64,000 nucleotides of DNA. Source: Leisingera caerulea DSM 24564 (lineage in GTDB: Bacteria; Pseudomonadota; Alphaproteobacteria; Rhodobacterales; Rhodobacteraceae). This document shows, in pieces, positions 59,211 through 64,000 of this stretch (position 1 is its first letter; every line of letters starts with the position of its first letter). The position numbers and the translations under genes are program-made. The DNA is taken from assembly GCF_000473325.1 (NCBI RefSeq), contig NZ_AXBI01000020.1:372001-436000 (forward strand), in the 5' to 3' direction. The notes under the pieces are model-generated. The model made no database searches. It was not told the origin of the DNA and saw only the letters and a list, made by a program, of their open reading frames with translations.

Positions 59211-59230
59211 CCATAATCAGGGCCTGCGGA

Positions 59231-60130
59231 TCAGAGGTAGTTCAGCAGGCTCATGCCGGAGATCCTCGAGGTCACCTGGTAGCTGACCTCGAGCTGGTTC
59301 ATCAGCTGCTTGAGGCGCAGGGCGGTTTCTTCCGGCTCCGCTACCTCAACATCCGCCACCGCATTGTTGTAGATCTTCAGGAGCGACGCCTGGTCGGTGA
59401 TCTTGTTCTCCAGAATGGCTTGGTTGTTGCCGAGATCCGCGGCCAAGGAGGTCATGCCGGTGATGCCCTGGTTCATCAGGCCGGTGACGTTGTCACGCAG
59501 GATCTCGAAGTCCGTGTCCGAGAGCGCGTCGAGGTTGGTCGACAGGACAGTGTTGAGCGCATCAAAGACATCCGTGATGGCCGGATCATCAGCGCGGATG
59601 CCATAATTGAGGTCCGTGGTGCCATCGATCCGGGCTGAAAGCTTGCCGGTGGTGTCGCCGAGGTAGGTCACGCCGGTCCCCGCGGCATTGATTTCCAATG
59701 GCTTCTGGCCGGTCTCCAGACCCGAGAACAGGAACTCACCGCCGTAGGTCGTGTTGAGGGCGGACACCATCCGGTGAAGGGTATCCTCGGCCTGCTGGCG
59801 GTATTCTGAACGGTTCATCGAGGTGATCTCGCCGGCAAGGGAAAGGTCCTGGAAGTCCCGGGCCACCGCCGTCGCATTCGACAGGGTGTCATAGGCGGTC
59901 TCCAGTTTGCCCTCCAGGAGCTTGTTGGAGGTCTGGAAGGATTCCGTGCTGGCCATCAGGGAACGCATTTTCAGGCTCTGCGTGGCGGAGCCCGGGTTTT
60001 CCGCGTAGACATCCTTTTTGAAGCCGGTTGACGACTCCATGGTAAGTTTGGCCAGTTCCTCGTTCTGGCGGGCAATGATCAGCCGCATGTTGTTGGACTG
60101 CTGGGTGGTCGAGATTGTCGAGATCGTCAT
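59231..60130 (-). CDS. flgL: FlgL, hook-filament junction protein
   Basis: A 299-residue flagellin-like protein: STTQQSNNMRLIIARQNEEL at the N terminus, ALNTTYGGEFLFSGLETGQK in the middle (FSG-T motif of FlgL), and the C-terminal LRLKQLMNQLEVSYQVTSRI. It forms a run with flgK and flgE. Confidence 0.93.
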   Translation of the reverse strand: MTISTISTTQQSNNMRLIIARQNEELAKLTMESSTGFKKDVYAENPGSATQSLKMRSLMASTESFQTSNKLLEGKLETAYDTLSNATAVARDFQDLSLAGEITSMNRSEYRQQAEDTLHRMVSALNTTYGGEFLFSGLETGQKPLEINAAGTGVTYLGDTTGKLSARIDGTTDLNYGIRADDPAITDVFDALNTVLSTNLDALSDTDFEILRDNVTGLMNQGITGMTSLAADLGNNQAILENKITDQASLLKIYNNAVADVEVAEPEETALRLKQLMNQLEVSYQVTSRISGMSLLNYL

Positions 60131-60143
60131 CGGGTGTCCTTTA

Positions 60144-61541
60144 TCAGAAGGCCTGGAGGAGGGTGTCCATCATTTCGCTGATGGACGTCATGACGCGCGC
60201 ATTGGCGCGGTAGCTTTGTTCGACCACCAGGAGCTTCTGCATCTCGTCGTCGATATTCACCCCTTCGAAATTCGCCCGGGAGGCGGAGATCGTTTCGCCC
60301 GCCGACTTTGCGGTCAGCGTGGAGGCTTCCGCATTGGCGCGCAGGGATTGCTGCTGGGACACCAGCGCGGGGGCCATGTCCGACAGGGTCAGCGTGTCCC
60401 CGAGCCCGGCCGGATCCACGGTGATCGTCTGGCCAAAGGCATCGAGCATCGCTGTGACGAAGGAGGCGTCACCAGAGGGTGTCGTGGCGATGCCGCCGCT
60501 CTGCAGGAGGCTTGGGTCACCACCCACGGTGCTGTCCGCTTCGGCATTCACCGTTATCCGGCCAGCCAGGCCGCTGATGGCGGTCGCATCGAATGCCGCG
60601 CCGGCATCCGTGAAAAGGCCCGTGCCGCCGGTGCCGAAGGGGTTTGCGGTTTCCATTCCGGTAATCAGGGCGCCAGCCAGAGCATCCAGCTGCTCCGAAA
60701 GTTTCGGAAGGTGGCCGGTCTTCAGACCAAACAGTCCGCCGAGGCTGCCCTGAGAAATGCCGCGGCCGTTTGAGCCGGGGGTGATATCGACGTTCCCCGC
60801 CGAGAGTGTTCCGGCGATCGGATCATAGGTGATGGCTGCCGATTTCCTGCCCACCACCAGCTCGGTCCCGGATCCGGTGTAGACATTGACCGCGCCATCA
60901 TCCGAGGTGACCGTCTGGATGTCCATGTAGCCCGACACGTCGTTCAGGAGCTGGTCCAGCTTGTCGCGGTATTCCGCCTGAGCGGACGAACCGGCATCGG
61001 ACCGCAGGATTTTCTGGTTGAGGATCGCGATGTTTTCCAGCGCCTCGTTAGCGCTGGCAACGTCATAGCGGATATTGCGCTCGACTTCCTGGCCGATGTC
61101 GGAAAGCGTTCCGGAAAGGCTGTTCAGCCCTTCCGCCAGCTTTTTGGCCTTAGTGACGGCCTGGATCTGCGAGGCTTCTTCGCCCGGCATTGCCGACAGG
61201 CTCACAATGGCATCATGAAACTCTGCCATCATCGCCGCAGGGGATGTTTCATCGCGCGGCTGGCCGAGGAAATCGGTGTAGGCCTTGAGCCCATCCGAAA
61301 CGGTCGCGTTATGCGCAATCTTCGACCCGTTGGTCCGGTCAAGCCGCTGCAACAGGCTGTCGACGCTGCGCTCGACAGAGGTGACCTGAACGCCGCCGGT
61401 AGCGGTCGTTTCCAGCTCAGCCCATTTGCGGCTGACGCCTTCGGTCTTGGAATTGGCGATATTGCGCGAGATGAGGTCGGTCTGCTGCGCGGCCACGGTG
61501 AGGCCGGACCGCGCAATGTTCAATGCAGAAGAAAGTCCCAT
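60144..61541 (-). CDS. flgK: FlgK, hook-filament junction protein
   Basis: A 465-residue protein. The N-terminal motif SSALNIARSGLTVAAQQTDL and ISRNIANSKTEGVSR, a central SGSEL-type segment (YTGSGTELVVGRKSAAITYD), and the C-terminal FEGVNIDDEMQKLLVVEQSY are diagnostic. It is shorter than enteric FlgK. Confidence 0.95.
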   Translation of the reverse strand: MGLSSALNIARSGLTVAAQQTDLISRNIANSKTEGVSRKWAELETTATGGVQVTSVERSVDSLLQRLDRTNGSKIAHNATVSDGLKAYTDFLGQPRDETSPAAMMAEFHDAIVSLSAMPGEEASQIQAVTKAKKLAEGLNSLSGTLSDIGQEVERNIRYDVASANEALENIAILNQKILRSDAGSSAQAEYRDKLDQLLNDVSGYMDIQTVTSDDGAVNVYTGSGTELVVGRKSAAITYDPIAGTLSAGNVDITPGSNGRGISQGSLGGLFGLKTGHLPKLSEQLDALAGALITGMETANPFGTGGTGLFTDAGAAFDATAISGLAGRITVNAEADSTVGGDPSLLQSGGIATTPSGDASFVTAMLDAFGQTITVDPAGLGDTLTLSDMAPALVSQQQSLRANAEASTLTAKSAGETISASRANFEGVNIDDEMQKLLVVEQSYRANARVMTSISEMMDTLLQAF

Positions 61542-61553
61542 TTCAGATTACCT

Positions 61554-62843
61554 TCAGCGTTTGAGGTTGTTCACTTCCTGCAGCATCTCATCAGAGGTCG
61601 TGATGATTTTCGCATTCGAGGAATAGGCCCGCTGAACCTGGATCAGGTCAGTCATCTCCTGCGCGATGTCCACATTGGAGGCTTCGGTTGCGCCGGACTC
61701 AACGGTGCCCGCGCCGGAGCCGGCAACGTTCATGACCGCATCACCAGACCCCAGCGTCAGCGTGTAAGCATTCCCGGTCACAGCGTCCATCGCCGCGGGA
61801 TTGTCCACGGTCGCGACCGGGATCTGATAGAGGGAGCGGCGCTTGCCGTTGTCGAAGACCCCGACAATATTGCCTTCCTTGTCGATCTCGGTTTTCTCAA
61901 GAGCGGCCGTCGAGGAGCCGTCCACGGTGATCTTCTGGGGCTCATAGTCGCCGTCGAACTGGGTGATCCCGTCATGGCTGCCCACTGCGCCCAGGGCGAT
62001 GTCCAGGACCTGAGGCGCGGTGCCATTGTTGACGGTGATGGTCATGTTGCCGTTTGCGTCGACCGCAAAGGCGGCAGGCGCCGCGAGGCCGGGATCCGCG
62101 GTGAAGGCATAGGATGCTGGTGCGCCGGCCGTGGGGCCTGAATCCGAGAAGGTTACATCGACCGTGCCATAGACGGTGCCGTCACTGCCGGCGACCTCAA
62201 CGCTCCAGGCGTTGTCGACAGCGGTGTCAGGCGTCCAGGAGAAGGTCAGGCCTTCCTGTTCACCCAGCGCGGTGAAGTAGGTCATGCTGGAGATGAAGGG
62301 GTCCTGGGCAACGCCCGTGCCGGTGAGGCTCGAAGGGAGGTTGCCGCTGATCGACCCCGCGGCGGAGGCTTCAGCCGTCAGCGAGGCCGCGCCCGCCTTC
62401 ACGGCGCCCAGCGAATTGAACGTGTTGCGGTCAACGCCCGGGATGCTGCCGGTGTCATCGTAGGAATAGCCCGCCAGGTAGTAGCCGGCGGAGTTCACGA
62501 GGTAGCCGTTCTTGTCGACTTCGAATGAGCCTGCCCGGGTCAGCATGAAATTGGACTGGTCAGTGCTGTTGGGATCCTTCATGACCACGAAGAAGCCGTC
62601 GCCATCAATGGCCAGATCGGTGGCTGAGCTCGAGGAGATAATCGGGCCGCCGGTCTCGACATCCTTACGGCTGACGCCGCTCACGGAACCGGAATCCCCG
62701 ACGACCTGGCTGACCATCTGCGTGAAGCTCCGCTTGTAGCCGATGGTGCCGGAGTTCGCGATATTGCTGGAGATATTGGCGACGGCCTTGGAGTTGACCC
62801 TGAGGCCTGCCACACCTGCCTGCATTGCGTTCTGGATGGACAT
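61554..62843 (-). CDS. flgE: FlgE, flagellar hook protein
   Basis: A 429-residue protein: SIQNAMQAGVAGLRVNSKAV and SSNIANSGTIGYKRSFTQMV at the N terminus, DLAIDGDGFFVVMKDPNSTD, and the C-terminal EMTDLIQVQRAYSSNAKIIT. The 62-bp gap upstream shows no clear promoter, so it is probably read through from the next gene. Confidence 0.96.
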   Translation of the reverse strand: MSIQNAMQAGVAGLRVNSKAVANISSNIANSGTIGYKRSFTQMVSQVVGDSGSVSGVSRKDVETGGPIISSSSATDLAIDGDGFFVVMKDPNSTDQSNFMLTRAGSFEVDKNGYLVNSAGYYLAGYSYDDTGSIPGVDRNTFNSLGAVKAGAASLTAEASAAGSISGNLPSSLTGTGVAQDPFISSMTYFTALGEQEGLTFSWTPDTAVDNAWSVEVAGSDGTVYGTVDVTFSDSGPTAGAPASYAFTADPGLAAPAAFAVDANGNMTITVNNGTAPQVLDIALGAVGSHDGITQFDGDYEPQKITVDGSSTAALEKTEIDKEGNIVGVFDNGKRRSLYQIPVATVDNPAAMDAVTGNAYTLTLGSGDAVMNVAGSGAGTVESGATEASNVDIAQEMTDLIQVQRAYSSNAKIITTSDEMLQEVNNLKR

Positions 62844-62905
62844 GTAGTGTTCCCTTTCGGAGTAGTCTGGCAGATTTGCGCCTGCCGGGTTCTTGCGAGT
62901 GGTTG

Positions 62906-64000
62906 TCAGTTCTGCGCGGTCAGCGCGGTTGCGGCATCGAGAGAGGTGCCAGCGCTTCGCAGGATGTGTTGCGCCGTGCCCGTTGAGAGGGGCGTGATCG
63001 GCGGCGGGTCCGCGGCCCTCATTCCGGCGAGCTGCTCAACATGACCGCGCTTCGCCGAAGGGACACCTTCAAGGTACTCTTCAACTGCGGTCTGGCCCTG
63101 CTCAGCGGCCAGGCGGGTTGCGGCGATGCCCTCCGGGGCAGGAAGGCGTCCGGCAGACTTCATGGCAGCCAGGGCCATGGTATCCCGCCCTTCACGAAGC
63201 GCGCTGCGGGCGATTTCCAGTGAAATAAGTTCGGCGCTTTCGCCGCGCGCATCAGGCACGCCGCCGGCCTCCAGGACCACTTTGGCGTAGTCGGCATCCA
63301 GGCTGGCCACCCGGCGGTCCGGCCGCAGCCGCAGAAGACCGAGAGCCGCCCCGGGGGTACCTTGGCGCACAAGCCGTTTTGCCTGCTCAAGAACCAGACG
63401 GTCAAAGAGGTTCGGAGCAATCTGATCCCGCTCACTGGCCAGCAGGCTGTCCCAGATGTCCGTGAACTCTGCGCGTGCCGCCACGGTCAGTCCTGCGGCT
63501 TCAAGGCGGTGCGCAAGGGCGCCGCGCACTGCTGCGCGCTCCGTGTGAGCCGCCATGTAAGGCTCAATCCGCCGCACGGTCGCCACCGCTTCGCTGATCC
63601 CCATGGCCTCGAGGGCTATCGCATCCCCAAGGAGGTTCAGGATGACCTTGATGCGCCGCTCCGCCAGCTCCGCTTCCGGGGTGCCAGGATGATCGGCCTC
63701 AATGAGCGCCATTGTCATGACGGCGGTCTCCGCATCCCCGAGGTCTTCCGAAACCCGTGCAAGCTGCGCCCGCATTTTCAGCGCAAGACTGTCGCCCCGC
63801 CACTTTGGCAGCCCCTCTGCCAGAAGGTCCCTGACCCGTTCATGAACGGACCGCTCGGAGTTTTGCAGGGCCAGTTCGGCCAGCTCGATCCGCGCCTCTG
63901 CGGCTGCGCGGTCCTGATGCTCTGCCGCCCAGGCAAAGAAGTCGAAGGCCATCTGCTGCTGACCTTCCGCGCGCGCCAGCTGGCCGCGCATGAGGAGCAT
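62906..64000 (-). CDS. Helical-repeat (TPR/MotC-like) motility protein, partial at 5' end
   Basis: At least 364 residues, open to the right edge, so the true start lies outside the window. It is an all-helical, Ala/Leu/Glu/Arg-rich protein with TPR-like pairs (FDFFAWAAEHQDRAAAEARI, LARVSEDLGDAETAVMTMAL, LLRLRPDRRVASLDADYAKV). Position directly upstream of flgE, and the presence of a MotE-like gene elsewhere in the locus, would fit a MotC-like stator protein. The family assignment is tentative. Confidence 0.55.
   Translation of the reverse strand: MLLMRGQLARAEGQQQMAFDFFAWAAEHQDRAAAEARIELAELALQNSERSVHERVRDLLAEGLPKWRGDSLALKMRAQLARVSEDLGDAETAVMTMALIEADHPGTPEAELAERRIKVILNLLGDAIALEAMGISEAVATVRRIEPYMAAHTERAAVRGALAHRLEAAGLTVAARAEFTDIWDSLLASERDQIAPNLFDRLVLEQAKRLVRQGTPGAALGLLRLRPDRRVASLDADYAKVVLEAGGVPDARGESAELISLEIARSALREGRDTMALAAMKSAGRLPAPEGIAATRLAAEQGQTAVEEYLEGVPSAKRGHVEQLAGMRAADPPPITPLSTGTAQHILRSAGTSLDAATALTAQN

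Overview
The window looks like part of a large extrachromosomal replicon (plasmid or chromid) of a Roseobacter-type alphaproteobacterium (Rhodobacteraceae). The evidence is a complete repA-repB-repC module, proteins with alphaproteobacterial relatives (GapR-like, FlaF, FlbT, FtcR-like, MotE-like), high GC, and a circularly permuted two-piece tmRNA gene, the form used by alphaproteobacteria.

Layout. (1) 1-7.9 kb: accessory/backbone genes. These are a partial RecJ-like gene, an HD-domain hydrolase, a GapR-like protein, a DUF4031 protein, a run of hypotheticals, a permuted ssrA (about 4679-5040, tag ANANRAPALALAA), a ClpP-fold-like periplasmic protein and a secreted EEP-family nuclease. (2) 7.9-12.7 kb: replication and partition. 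An array of palindromic parS-like sites (consensus GATTTACCGCGGTAAATC) at about 79-bp spacing lies beyond repC. It is followed by repC, a small antisense RNA, one more palindrome, repB and repA; all three rep genes are on the minus strand. (3) 13-20 kb: an ART-like protein, a YidD-like gene, a solo LuxR regulator plus a decayed LuxR fragment, and a serine-recombinase operon with a nearby remnant of its own 3' end. (4) 20-26.8 kb: a plasmid-type DNA-binding protein, an intact IS21-family element with a 7-bp target duplication, a PD-(D/E)XK nuclease and an Xre-RES toxin-antitoxin pair. (5) 26.8-29.1 kb: a lipoprotein-type subtilase with a barrel-like C terminus. (6) 29.1-64 kb: a large flagellar locus. 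It holds an FtcR-like regulator, flgI, rod-binding and FlgN-like proteins, two flagellins, flaF, flbT, DUF1217, fliG, fliP, fliN, fliH, fliF, fliL, fliM, a MotE-like gene, flhB, fliR, flhA, fliQ, fliE, flgC, flgB, fliI, a FliJ-like gene, motA, flgL, flgK, flgE and a partial helical-repeat protein. Non-flagellar genes interrupt it: a two-gene module at 36.5-37.9 kb, an FMN-glutamate-synthase-like gene, a beta-propeller-like gene and two tiny coupled genes between the flagellins.

How it fits together. The flagellar genes supply the export apparatus (FlhA, FlhB, FliP, FliQ, FliR, FliI, FliH, FliJ-like), C-ring (FliG, FliM, FliN), MS-ring, rod and P-ring parts, hook and junction proteins, filament, stator and flagellin-level control (FlaF/FlbT). 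flgA, flgD, flgF, flgG, flgH, motB and fliK are not seen and may lie beyond the right edge or elsewhere. An octamer TGCGAAAA (TTTTCGCA on the other strand) recurs in intergenic DNA, usually within about 150 bp of a start and pointing at the gene, in front of both accessory and flagellar operons. It may be an operator shared across the replicon. The tmRNA gene, RecJ-like gene, parS array and motility locus together suggest a chromid rather than a dispensable plasmid, but that is inference.
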